A stretch of DNA of 64,000 nt from Bog-756 sp963713625 (GTDB taxonomy: Bacteria > Actinomycetota > Acidimicrobiia > Acidimicrobiales > RAAP-2), in NCBI GenBank assembly GCA_963713625.1, contig CAVQMN010000011.1:434001-498000 (forward strand), in the 5' to 3' direction. The notes beneath the pieces are model-generated. The model searched no databases and was not told the DNA's origin. It worked only from the letters and a program-made list of their open reading frames with translations. Shown piece by piece: positions 1-8,048 of this stretch. How positions within the stretch are numbered: position 1 is the stretch's first letter; the number at the start of each line of letters is the position of its first letter. The translations under genes and the position numbers were made by a program.

Positions 1-408
1 CGATTGATGGAGACATGGGCTCACGGCCAGGACATTGCCGATGCACTGGGTGCACAGCGGGCACCGACCGACCGTCTCCGTCATGTGGCCCATCTGGGGG
101 TCCGGGCCAGGCCGTTCTCGTACCTGGTCCACGGTCTCGATGTCCCACCCGGCCGCATCGACGTGACCCTGACAGCTCCTTCCGGAGGAGCGTGGCACTG
201 GGAGATCGGCTCGCCCGAGCAGGGTGAGCAGCCGGCGGAGGTCACCGGCCCGGCCTTCGACTTCTGCCTCGTGGTCACGCAGCGCAGCAACGTGGCTGAT
301 ACCGGGCTGACCATCACGGGCGACCGTGCCCGCCAGTGGATGTCCATCGCCCAGGCCTTCGCCGGTCCGCCGGGCGAAGGCCGTCATCCTCGCAACCATC
401 CCACATGA
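1..408 (+). CDS. TIGR03084-family protein (DinB/maleylpyruvate isomerase-like), 3' part only
   Basis: The reading frame is already open at base 1 and ends at TGA 406-408, so the start lies outside the window. The visible 135 codons match the C-terminal part of the actinobacterial TIGR03084 family: METWAHGQDIADALG, then RLRHVAHLGVRARPF, then a VTGPAFDFCLVVTQR stretch and a final AQAFAGPPG. Members have an N-terminal DinB/MDMPI four-helix metal-binding fold; METWAHGQDI carries the last conserved His of that fold. The reaction is unknown for the family. It converges on the threonine aldolase gene with about 27 bases between them. The family call rests on remembered motif patterns. Confidence 0.8.
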   Translation, partial: RLMETWAHGQDIADALGAQRAPTDRLRHVAHLGVRARPFSYLVHGLDVPPGRIDVTLTAPSGGAWHWEIGSPEQGEQPAEVTGPAFDFCLVVTQRSNVADTGLTITGDRARQWMSIAQAFAGPPGEGRHPRNHPT

Positions 409-435
409 CCGGCACCCGGATCGGGGTGATGACGG

Positions 436-1479
436 CTACCGGTCTGTGGCCGACAATTCTCCAGCCGCGGCCACGAGTCCGTCGACGTCCTCCTCTGATG
501 TGTCGAACGAGGCCATCCAACGGACCACGCCCGTCTCCTCGTCCCATACATAGAAGGGATAGCGTTTTTGCAGCGCCTCGGTCACATCCGGGGGGAGGGC
601 GGCGAACACCCCGTTGGCCTCGACCGGATAGGCCAATCTGACCCCGGGGATAGAGGACATCCCGTCGGCCAACCTTCTGGCCATGCGGTTGGCATGGCCG
701 GCGTTCTTCTGCCAGAGGTCGTCGGTCAGGAGTGCGGTGAACTGAGCCGACATGAAACGCATCTTCGAGGCCAGCTGCATCGACTGCTTGCGAAGGTAGC
801 GAAGGGCTGGCTGGTTCTCCGGGCGAAACGAGATGACGGCCTCCGCACCCATGGCGCCGTTCTTGGTCCCGCCGTAGGAGAGGACGTCGACTCCCACGGA
901 CGACCCGAACGCTCCTAACGGGGCATCGAGAAAGGCGGCCGCATTCGACAACCGAGCCCCGTCCAGATGGAGCCACATCCCGCGGTGGTGAGCCCAGTCG
1001 GCGAGGGCTTCGATCTCATGCAGGCGATAGCAGGTTCCCACCTCGGTGGACTGGGTGATCGACACCACCTTGGGTTGCACGCGGTGTTCGTCGCCGACGC
1101 CGTTGACCGCCGCCTCCGCCAGCTCGGGGGTGAGTTTTCCGTCAGGTGTGACCACCGGGATGAGCTTGCTTCCCAAAAATCTCTCCGGAGCGCCGCATTC
1201 GTCCACATAGATGTGGGCTTCCGCCGAGCAGATCACCGCTTCGAACGGCCGCAGGAGCGATTGAAGCCCCACCACGTTGGCCCCGGTCCCGTTGAAGACA
1301 ATGAAGACCTCAGCCTCGTGGCCGAAGTGCTCTTTGAAAAGGCCGACGGCGTGCCCGGTCACCGGATCGTCCCCGTAGGAGGACACGTGGTCGACATTGG
1401 CCTCGACGATGGCAGCCAGCACATCGGGGTGCACACCGGACCAGTTGTCACTGGCGAACGTCCGGTCTGTGGCGGTCAT
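436..1479 (-). CDS. Low-specificity L-threonine aldolase (LtaE-like)
   Basis: PLP-dependent cleavage of L-threonine or L-allo-threonine to glycine and acetaldehyde, in the cytoplasm. The 347-residue protein is full length for the fold-type I family. It has HLDGARLSNAA at about residue 171, with the PLP-ring Asp173, and the Schiff-base lysine Lys206 in SYGGTKNGAMG. The start chosen is ATG at 1479, with GAGAGGAG six bases upstream; the open frame extends further up, but only into the end of ettA. The gene starts 10 bases after the ettA stop, so the two are probably co-transcribed. Substrate stereopreference cannot be read from sequence. Confidence 0.92.
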   Translation of the reverse strand: MTATDRTFASDNWSGVHPDVLAAIVEANVDHVSSYGDDPVTGHAVGLFKEHFGHEAEVFIVFNGTGANVVGLQSLLRPFEAVICSAEAHIYVDECGAPERFLGSKLIPVVTPDGKLTPELAEAAVNGVGDEHRVQPKVVSITQSTEVGTCYRLHEIEALADWAHHRGMWLHLDGARLSNAAAFLDAPLGAFGSSVGVDVLSYGGTKNGAMGAEAVISFRPENQPALRYLRKQSMQLASKMRFMSAQFTALLTDDLWQKNAGHANRMARRLADGMSSIPGVRLAYPVEANGVFAALPPDVTEALQKRYPFYVWDEETGVVRWMASFDTSEEDVDGLVAAAGELSATDR

Positions 1480-1489
1480 GGGACTCCTC

Positions 1490-3169
1490 TCAGCTGCGGG
1501 CCAACGGCTTATACCGGATCCGATGGGGCTGGTCCGCATCGACCCCGAGCCGCTTCTTGCGGTCCGCCTCGTAGTCGCTGAAGTTCCCCTCCCACCACCG
1601 GACCTCGGAGTCCCCTTCGAAGGCCAGCACATGGGTGGCGATCCGGTCGAGGAACCATCGGTCGTGGCTGATGACCACGACGCATCCCGGAAAGCTCAGG
1701 AGGCCCTCCTCCAGGGCCCGGAGGGTGTCGACATCGAGGTCGTTGGTGGGTTCGTCGAGGAGGAGAACGTTGCCCCCGCTCTTCAGCACCTTGGCCAGCT
1801 GGACCCGGTTCCGCTCGCCACCCGAGAGCTCCCCGACCTTTTTCTGCTGGTCACTTCCGGTGAAGCCGAAACTGGCCACGTAGGCCCGCCCGTGCAGCTC
1901 GCGTTGCCCGACGACGATCCTGTCCTCACCGCCGGTGATCTCGTCGAAGACGGTGGCGTCGCCGGTGAGCTCCTCACGCGATTGGTCGACATAGGCCAGC
2001 TTGACCGTCGACCCGACGTCGATGCTGCCACCGTCGGGCACCTCCTCACCGACGATCATCCTGAACAGCGTGGTCTTTCCGGCGCCATTGGGGCCGATGA
2101 CCCCGACGATGCCCCCAGGAGGCAGGAGGAAGGACAGCCCGTCAATGAGAAGACGGTCCCCATAACCCTTGACCAGGCTCTCAGCCTCGACCACGCGGTC
2201 CCCGAGCCTGGGGCCAGGGGGGATGGCAATTTCGAGGTTGTCGGCTCGCCGGTCGGCAGCCTCAGCTTCGGCCACCAGGTCGTTGTAGGCGTTGATGCGC
2301 GCCTTGCCTTTGCTCTGGCGAGCTCGTGGGGACATGCGGATCCATTCGAGCTCCCGTTGGAGCGCCCGCTGACGTGATTGGTCGGTTTTCTGCTCTTTGG
2401 CCAGTCGGTCCTGCTTCTGTTCGAGCCACGACGAATAATTCCCCTCCCAGGGGATACCGGCGCCCCGGTCCAACTCGAGAATCCATCCGGCCACATTGTC
2501 GAGGAAGTAGCGGTCGTGGGTGACGGCCACCACCGTTCCCGGGTACTCCTGGAGCGTGCGCTCCAGCCAGGCCACCGATTCGGCATCCAGGTGGTTGGTG
2601 GGTTCATCGAGGAGCAGGAGATCCGGTTTGGACAGGAGCAGCCGGCACAAGGCCACCCGACGCCGTTCTCCGCCCGAAAGCGTCGACACGTCGGCGTCGC
2701 CCGGAGGGAGCCGGAGGGCGTCCATGGCGATCTCGAAGGTCCGCTCGAGATCCCAGGCGCCGGCCGCGTCGATCTTGTCCTGGAGATCGGCCTGTTCGGC
2801 CAGCAACTTGTCGAAATCGGCGTCCGGCTGTCCCATGGCCGAGCAGACGGCATTAAATCGATCAACCAGGGCTTTTGTCTCGGCGACCCCGTCGGACACG
2901 TTCCCCAAGACATCCTTGGTCGGATCGAGCTGGGGCTCCTGGGCGAGATAGCCGACCGTGAAGCCCCCGGTGAGCCGGGCCTCGCCGGAGAAGCCATCGT
3001 CTTCCCCAGCCATGATCTTGAGCAGGGAGGACTTGCCCGACCCGTTCGACCCGATGACGCCGATCTTGGCTCCGGGGAAGAACGAGAGGTTGATTCCTTT
3101 GAGCACTTCACGGTCCGGTGGATAGAACCGCCGCAGGTCACGCATGGTGTAGATGTACTGGGCTGGCAT
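1490..3169 (-). CDS. ettA: Energy-dependent translational throttle protein EttA (ABC-F ATPase)
   Basis: An ABC-F protein that binds the ribosomal E site and couples translation to the ATP/ADP ratio (known for the family). The 559 residues hold two ABC domains. Walker A motifs are GSNGSGKSS (about 40-48) and GPNGAGKTT (about 359-367). Signatures are LSGGERRR (about 164) and LSGGERNR, and Walker B motifs LLLLDEPTNHLD and LLLLDEPTNDLD. The arm segment at about 238-260 and the MPxxYIYTM N-terminus are typical of EttA rather than Uup or drug-resistance ABC-F proteins. Start ATG 3169 gives that N-terminus, although its ribosome-binding site is weak. No membrane segments are present. First gene of a pair with threonine aldolase. 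Confidence 0.94.
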   Translation of the reverse strand: MPAQYIYTMRDLRRFYPPDREVLKGINLSFFPGAKIGVIGSNGSGKSSLLKIMAGEDDGFSGEARLTGGFTVGYLAQEPQLDPTKDVLGNVSDGVAETKALVDRFNAVCSAMGQPDADFDKLLAEQADLQDKIDAAGAWDLERTFEIAMDALRLPPGDADVSTLSGGERRRVALCRLLLSKPDLLLLDEPTNHLDAESVAWLERTLQEYPGTVVAVTHDRYFLDNVAGWILELDRGAGIPWEGNYSSWLEQKQDRLAKEQKTDQSRQRALQRELEWIRMSPRARQSKGKARINAYNDLVAEAEAADRRADNLEIAIPPGPRLGDRVVEAESLVKGYGDRLLIDGLSFLLPPGGIVGVIGPNGAGKTTLFRMIVGEEVPDGGSIDVGSTVKLAYVDQSREELTGDATVFDEITGGEDRIVVGQRELHGRAYVASFGFTGSDQQKKVGELSGGERNRVQLAKVLKSGGNVLLLDEPTNDLDVDTLRALEEGLLSFPGCVVVISHDRWFLDRIATHVLAFEGDSEVRWWEGNFSDYEADRKKRLGVDADQPHRIRYKPLARS

Positions 3170-3291
3170 AGGCAACAGTGTGGCCCAGTCGAGCACCACC
3201 CGGGGCCACGGGTCCATCGGTGCCTCCATCTGGTTCCGGCGGCGCCCGGAAGTATCCTCTAGGCAATGAGCACCGGGCTTTGGGGCATCCT

Positions 3292-4335
3292 TTGACGACC
3301 GGACCCGAACCCACAGCCGAACCCGTGTCCCTTTCCCGGAGGGCCACGATCGTCCAGCAGACCAGGCGCCTGATCTCCGCCATCCGGGTGAACGACGAGA
3401 CCAAGGTCGAAAACGCCATCCTCGCCCTCAGCCAGCGGAGCCGGTGGTTGGCGCCCCTGGCCCTGGTGGTGGGGGCGTTCGCCATGCTCTTCCAGGGCTT
3501 GAAGCTCCTGGTCACCAACTGGCGGCTCACCCTGGTCGAGATCCTGCCGGCCATGTGGATCTGGGCGGCGATGCTCGACCTCAAGCTCCACGTGTTCCGG
3601 GGCAAGCAGTTCCACATCGTCAGGGGCCCGCTGCTGATACCCATCCTTCTGGTCATCGCCGGCATCACCGCGGCCAGCTTCTACCTCAATGCGGTCTTCG
3701 CCTTTGCCATTGCCAAACCCGGCACACCCCAGATCCGTCCGGCATTCGCCCAGGCGCGCGCTCACCTCCGCCCCATTCTCTACTGGGGCATCTCGGTCGG
3801 AATCGCCCTCTGGTTTGCCACGATCGTGGTCCAGCGCTGGGGGAGGACCTGGTATGCCGTCGTGCTGAGCATCGTGGTGGGGGTGATGATGTTCGCCTAC
3901 GTGGCCGTTCCGTCCAGGCTGGTCGGGATCAAGTCGGACCGATCGAAACGGGACAAGCTCACCGCCACGGCCGTGGGTGGGGCTATCGGCGGGGTCGTCT
4001 GCTCACCTCCGTACGCCCTGGGTCGGGTGGCCATCCTGCTGCTGGGCTCACACACCTTCAGAATTCTGGCCGTCATCATGTTGGCCGTGGCTGTGGTGCT
4101 GCAGACCGGCGCCACCACGGCCACCAAGGCCATCAAGTTCAGCGCCAAGCTGGTGGTCAGTCCCACGACCCCGGCTTCGGACACGCCCGACGCAAGGGCT
4201 GAGGACGCAGACGACATCGTCGATGCGGCGACAGCGGACCCGGCCATCGAGGCCCGAGCAGCCGGTTCGCCCGCTTCATCCCAGGCACCACCAGTCGTCC
4301 CCTCCGTCCCTGCGGTCGCTTCTGACGAAGTCTGA
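3292..4335 (+). CDS. Polytopic membrane protein of unknown function
   Basis: About 347 residues with roughly six hydrophobic segments. A basic N-terminus is followed by helices around SRWLAPLALVVGAFAM, LTLVEILPAMWIWAA, PLLIPILLVIAGITAA, ILYWGISVGIALWFA, YAVVLSIVVGVMMFAY and ILAVIMLAVAVVLQ. The last ~70 residues are an Ala/Pro/Asp-rich, probably disordered cytoplasmic tail. I do not recognise a domain. The start is uncertain: TTG 3292 or GTG 3325, neither with a good ribosome-binding site. The gene is divergent from ettA across a short region and stands alone. Coding is supported by the consistent hydrophobic pattern and strong third-position GC. Confidence 0.75.
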   Translation: MTTGPEPTAEPVSLSRRATIVQQTRRLISAIRVNDETKVENAILALSQRSRWLAPLALVVGAFAMLFQGLKLLVTNWRLTLVEILPAMWIWAAMLDLKLHVFRGKQFHIVRGPLLIPILLVIAGITAASFYLNAVFAFAIAKPGTPQIRPAFAQARAHLRPILYWGISVGIALWFATIVVQRWGRTWYAVVLSIVVGVMMFAYVAVPSRLVGIKSDRSKRDKLTATAVGGAIGGVVCSPPYALGRVAILLLGSHTFRILAVIMLAVAVVLQTGATTATKAIKFSAKLVVSPTTPASDTPDARAEDADDIVDAATADPAIEARAAGSPASSQAPPVVPSVPAVASDEV

Positions 4336-4901
4336 CGTCGTGGCCGCGGCGGGCGTTGACCGAGAGATTGCAAACGAACCTACTGTCACCGCCGGGAGTT
4401 GAGTACGTCGCTCGGACACGCCAACCTGGTGCGCCGGGAAGAAAGCTACTGACCGCCGAGGGCGGTGGTATCGGCACCCAGCGTCCTCTGAGCGTCCGGG
4501 CGAATTCGGCACAGTAGGGGAATCCACAACCTGAAGTGGAGGCGATCGCCGATGGTGGCCTCGACTGAAGTCGCTGGCGTTCGTTCAAATGCGCATGCTC
4601 AGCGTCCGGCCGACCGTAGCTGGCCTGAAACCGAAAAGAGTGTTGCTGCTCAACGAGAAATTGGTTGCAACCGATCTCCTGGCGGCGAAACGACAGTGGA
4701 GAAATAATCGGTGCAAGGTCGGCGCCCAGGAGTGCAGCAAGGTGGAACGGTGACTCTTCGAGCGTGCTTGACGAACGTGGATTCCCGATCAGAAGCGTGC
4801 GATCGCCGCGAGCCGCGGTGATCACTGACACTCAAACTATTTGTACGGTCCGTTCAGTGACTCGCGCACTGGCACCGGGTCGCTCATATCGTTCGGCCCG
4901 T
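4336..4901 (+). other. 566-base non-coding region upstream of the Tad/Flp locus
   Basis: No convincing gene. Base composition is less GC-rich than in the flanking genes. A perfect 6-bp hairpin ACCGCC-GAG-GGCGGT at 4452-4466 has no T-run. The stretch from about 4380 to 4520 is rich in short pairing segments and could be an RNA leader, but matches no riboswitch consensus I know. It probably contains the promoter of the pilus operon; I cannot name -35/-10 boxes with confidence. Confidence 0.4.
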
Positions 4902-5504
4902 ATGCATCCGTCGGTAATGCGCCGCTCCAACAGGCGAGGATCAATAAAACGATGGGCGCCACTGTCGGTGGCGATCTGCTCGGTGCTCGTGACGGCCTGC
5001 GGCCAGGTCGCCGCCACTCCATTGGAAGGATCGTCCGGGCAGAGAATGGGACGGATCAACTCGAGCGTGGTTTCAACGCCAACACCACCGGCCACTTTTC
5101 AGTCGAGTCAGGTGCTATCGGGGTGGTTCGCTGCGGAATCGGCATTCGCCAATGCTGCCCGCATGCCGGATCCGTACGCACCGGAACTGGCGGCGACCAC
5201 CATCGATCCCCAGTTGAGCTGGTCTCGGGCCCTACTTGACCGGATGGAAGTGGCTGGTCAAATAGCCACTGGTCCAGTCAATTACGGAACACCTCGCGTC
5301 ATCGCATCCCACGGGGATCTGGCAACCGTCCGGACGTGCGCCTGGGATGCCGAGATCGTTGTCTTTAGCGCAACGGGCCGGATAGCTCCAGGAATACCCG
5401 GACAAGTGGACTTCGAACTGTTCACATCCACGATGCAGCACACCGAAGGTGGATGGAAACTATTGGCGCAGGAGATAGGCGTGGGCCGATGCGATCGACT
5501 GTGA
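4902..5504 (+). CDS. Putative lipoprotein at the head of the Tad/Flp locus
   Basis: 200 residues with a basic N-terminus, a hydrophobic core APLSVAICSVLVTACG and a lipobox LVTAC, which predicts lipid attachment to the Cys and placement on the outer face of the membrane. The remainder, after a Ser/Thr/Pro-rich linker, looks like a small mixed alpha/beta (NTF2-like) domain ending FTSTMQHTEGGWKLLAQEIG. That fold call is weak. Start ATG 4902 or 4917 both place a signal peptide at the N-terminus. The stop at 5502-5504 lies inside the next gene (16-base overlap), so it belongs to the pilus operon. Role in the pilus unknown. Confidence 0.7.
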   Translation: MHPSVMRRSNRRGSIKRWAPLSVAICSVLVTACGQVAATPLEGSSGQRMGRINSSVVSTPTPPATFQSSQVLSGWFAAESAFANAARMPDPYAPELAATTIDPQLSWSRALLDRMEVAGQIATGPVNYGTPRVIASHGDLATVRTCAWDAEIVVFSATGRIAPGIPGQVDFELFTSTMQHTEGGWKLLAQEIGVGRCDRL

Positions 5505-6373
5505 AGTTCGTGGTCGTCCTGACTGCCGTCGTGGGTAGCGTCATCATGCTTTCGGTCCCCGGACAAGCTTCGGTGACCGGGGGTGACGGAGGCGGCAAAG
5601 TCACAGTTGGGGCTTCTGGGAGCGGATCGGGGGGTGGTAGCCAAGGTGGCGGGGCGGGCGGCGGAGGTGGAGGAAGCGGTGCCAGCCCTTGGCAATGCAT
5701 CTATACCAAGCTTGTCCTGAACGATGAAGGAGGAATCGCACCGGGCGGGCCCACTCCAGGAAGTTGGTACTCGGTGACCTGTACAGATCAGGCGACCGGC
5801 GCAGTCCGTACCGAAACCGAATGGATTCCGGATGCAACTGCCCCAACCAATCCTCCAGTCAGCCCCTTCGCGGTCGCTCTCGAGGCGGAGAACTCACTCC
5901 GGTTGCCTCCGCCAACTGGGTACACCAATCCGGCGGGCATCTCAGTTGTGAACCTGCCAACGTGGCTTTGGATAGACGCGAGCATCTGGCATTCCTTTTC
6001 CGTCACGGCAACTGTTGGGACGGTCAGCGCTACGGCGACTGCTACACCGACGATGGTCACGTGGTCGACAGGCGATGGAGTGACTACGACCTGCCATGGG
6101 CCGGGCACCGCCTACGATCCCTCCCAACCGTCGTCGCAACAATCGACGTACTGCTCTCACACGTACACCGTTTCTTCGGCGGGGCAACCGCCTCCAGCTG
6201 ACGATCCCAATACAGGGGCCTTCACTGTGCGAGCCGCCATCGACTGGTCGGTATCCTGGTCCGCCCTGGGTGAGACGGGCGGGGGAACCCTGCCCTCACT
6301 CTCGACCTCATCTTCGACGACCCTTCGCGTCGAACAGGTGGAGAGCGTCAATACCAACGGGTCATCGGCATGA
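5489..6373 (+). CDS. Secreted Gly-rich protein in Tad/Flp operon
   Basis: 294 residues. A Sec signal peptide (MRSTVKFVVVLTAVVGSVIM...) with a likely cleavage after GQAS is followed by a glycine/serine-rich tract at about 30-68 and then a beta-rich extracellular region with two cysteines in the C-terminal half (VTTTCHGPG... TYCSHTY), which may pair. No known domain recognised; related proteins appear next to actinobacterial Tad genes as far as I recall. Start ATG 5489 overlaps the preceding lipoprotein gene by 16 bases, and the stop overlaps the next gene as ATGA, which implies translational coupling. Confidence 0.72.
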   Translation: MRSTVKFVVVLTAVVGSVIMLSVPGQASVTGGDGGGKVTVGASGSGSGGGSQGGGAGGGGGGSGASPWQCIYTKLVLNDEGGIAPGGPTPGSWYSVTCTDQATGAVRTETEWIPDATAPTNPPVSPFAVALEAENSLRLPPPTGYTNPAGISVVNLPTWLWIDASIWHSFSVTATVGTVSATATATPTMVTWSTGDGVTTTCHGPGTAYDPSQPSSQQSTYCSHTYTVSSAGQPPPADDPNTGAFTVRAAIDWSVSWSALGETGGGTLPSLSTSSSTTLRVEQVESVNTNGSSA

Positions 6374-7161
6374 CCTCGCTTCTCGAACGCGGCTCTGGCG
6401 CTCCTCAGACCGCAGCGGGCACAAATATCAGGACTCGACTACCGATTTCCGCCCGGAACAGAAGGCCGTTGGTCCTTTTGGCGTCCCTTGTAATGGTCTT
6501 GACAAGTATCGCCGTCTTTGCCGATATCTACGGATCGTCGAACCACCAGACTTCCGTGTTGATCGTGACTGTGCCCATCCAGCAGGGCCAAGAATTCAGT
6601 GGGAACGATCTCGGACAGGCAAGCCTTTCAGTGGCCAACGGAGTGAGCGCAATACCAGTTGCGGATGCCGCGGAGCTCATGGGTAAACGAGCGGCAGTCA
6701 CCATTCCCGCCGGAAGCCTCCTGGTCACCGCTGACGTGACTATTGCTCAGCCGATTGCTGCTGGCGATGCGGTCGTAGGCCTAGCACTAAAGCCAGGTCA
6801 GCTCCCCTCAGCAGGAGTCGAATCCGGGGACGAAGTAATGGTTGTCCAGACGGCAAGTTTGGGTGCGCCGCTGAACCCGCCTTCGGTCGCGGCCGGCGGA
6901 GAGGCTTCAACGGGTGTCCTGGTGCCGCAGGCACTCGTGTTCAACGTCGACGCGCCTCCGACAGACGGTGCCTCGAGTGCATCGCAGCTGGTTTCGATTG
7001 AGTTGTCGTCAACGTTGGCTGCGACGGTCTCTGCCGCTGCCGCAGCGGATCAAGTGAGCCTCGTCCTCCTCCCTGCCCTCTCTCCCGACTCTCGACCTAG
7101 CGGTAAGGGCCCGACCGGCGACCGCAAGCGAGCGTCATCGGCAGTCGGCAAGGGCTCATGA
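6370..7161 (+). CDS. SAF-domain protein, CpaB/RcpC-like Flp pilus assembly protein
   Basis: 263 residues: a short cytoplasmic N-terminus, one membrane helix at about 33-52 (PLVLLASLVMVLTSIAVFA), then an SAF domain from about residue 61 (SVLIVTVPIQQGQEFSGNDL...), which is the N-terminal module of CpaB/RcpC. In Tad systems CpaB is a periplasmic or outer-face assembly factor; the precise role in Gram-positive-type envelopes is not settled. The C-terminal ~40 residues are basic and low-complexity. ATGA overlap on both sides. Confidence 0.8.
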   Translation: MTSLLERGSGAPQTAAGTNIRTRLPISARNRRPLVLLASLVMVLTSIAVFADIYGSSNHQTSVLIVTVPIQQGQEFSGNDLGQASLSVANGVSAIPVADAAELMGKRAAVTIPAGSLLVTADVTIAQPIAAGDAVVGLALKPGQLPSAGVESGDEVMVVQTASLGAPLNPPSVAAGGEASTGVLVPQALVFNVDAPPTDGASSASQLVSIELSSTLAATVSAAAAADQVSLVLLPALSPDSRPSGKGPTGDRKRASSAVGKGS

Positions 7162-8048
7162 CCATCGTCAGCTTTGCCTCGATAAAAGGTGCACCAGGGG
7201 TGACCACCCTCGCCTGCCTGATTGGAGCCACATGGCCTGAGCAACGCCAGGTTGTACTGGTGGAGGCGGACCCGAGTGGCGGCGATCTCGCAGCACGATT
7301 TCACCTATCGTCGCGAGACGGATGGCCTGCGTTCAACGCATCTGCGCGCCGAACGGGTGTGGACCTCAACTTCGAGACTCATCTTCAACAGCTCCCGGGT
7401 GGTCTTGATGTCCTCGTCGGTACCCGGGGCTTGGAAAGCGATTCGGCGACGGGGTCGATGGAGGCGCTTCTTTCGTGTGTGGCCACCCCGGTGGACCGGG
7501 CTAGGGACGTTCTCGTCGATCTAGGTAGGTTGATTCCGGGGGGATCGATGGGCTGGATTGAGCATTCTGATTGTGTCGTTGTCTGTACTCGGGGTGACGC
7601 CGCTTCCTTAGTGCAGGTGCGTGAGAGAGCATCGATCGTTCTAGGCCGGTGTCGTGGAAAGGTATCGCTTGCCATCGTCGGGCCCCGGAGTTATCCAAAG
7701 GCCGAAATCGAGGGTTTCACTGGAATACCGGTGATCGGAGAATATCCGTTCGATCCAGCAGCTGCTGCGGTGGTTGCCGGAGAGGAGAGCGGCGGGCGCC
7801 GCCTTCACCGATCAGCTCTTGTTTCCGCAACGACCACGATGGGATCGGTCCTGGCCCGTGGATCCACAGACTCTGGTGGGCGGACGCTGACCAGCGAAGT
7901 GGAGCAAAATGGTCGGGACACGAACGAAGGAACTGCGCAGCGGCTCCGCTATCGAGGCCCAGCCGCATGGTCGATGCTGAGGCCGAGGAATCTGGGGGCC
8001 CGATCCAGCTCGATCAGTCCATCGCCTCTTGAAGAAGCACGCAATTGA
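7158..8048 (+). CDS. CpaE/TadZ-like P-loop ATPase with atypical Walker A
   Basis: 296 residues of the ParA/MinD superfamily. The N-terminal motif Lys10-GAPGVTT keeps the signature 'deviant' lysine but has Val in place of the second lysine of KGGxGKTT. VLVEADPSGGD follows as the Asp-bearing switch. CpaE/TadZ proteins position the Tad machine at the membrane. The C-terminal ~70 residues are low-complexity. The gene lies directly upstream of the CpaF ATPase gene and overlaps it as TTGA. ATP binding without the second lysine is plausible in actinobacterial CpaE-like proteins, where the GSPGVTT form is common, but hydrolysis is unproven. Confidence 0.8.
   Translation: MTIVSFASIKGAPGVTTLACLIGATWPEQRQVVLVEADPSGGDLAARFHLSSRDGWPAFNASARRTGVDLNFETHLQQLPGGLDVLVGTRGLESDSATGSMEALLSCVATPVDRARDVLVDLGRLIPGGSMGWIEHSDCVVVCTRGDAASLVQVRERASIVLGRCRGKVSLAIVGPRSYPKAEIEGFTGIPVIGEYPFDPAAAAVVAGEESGGRRLHRSALVSATTTMGSVLARGSTDSGGRTLTSEVEQNGRDTNEGTAQRLRYRGPAAWSMLRPRNLGARSSSISPSPLEEARN

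Noticed and set aside
4380..4520. Possible c-di-GMP or cobalamin riboswitch before the Tad operon
   Set aside because: Short matching segments only; the core consensus of neither class is present.
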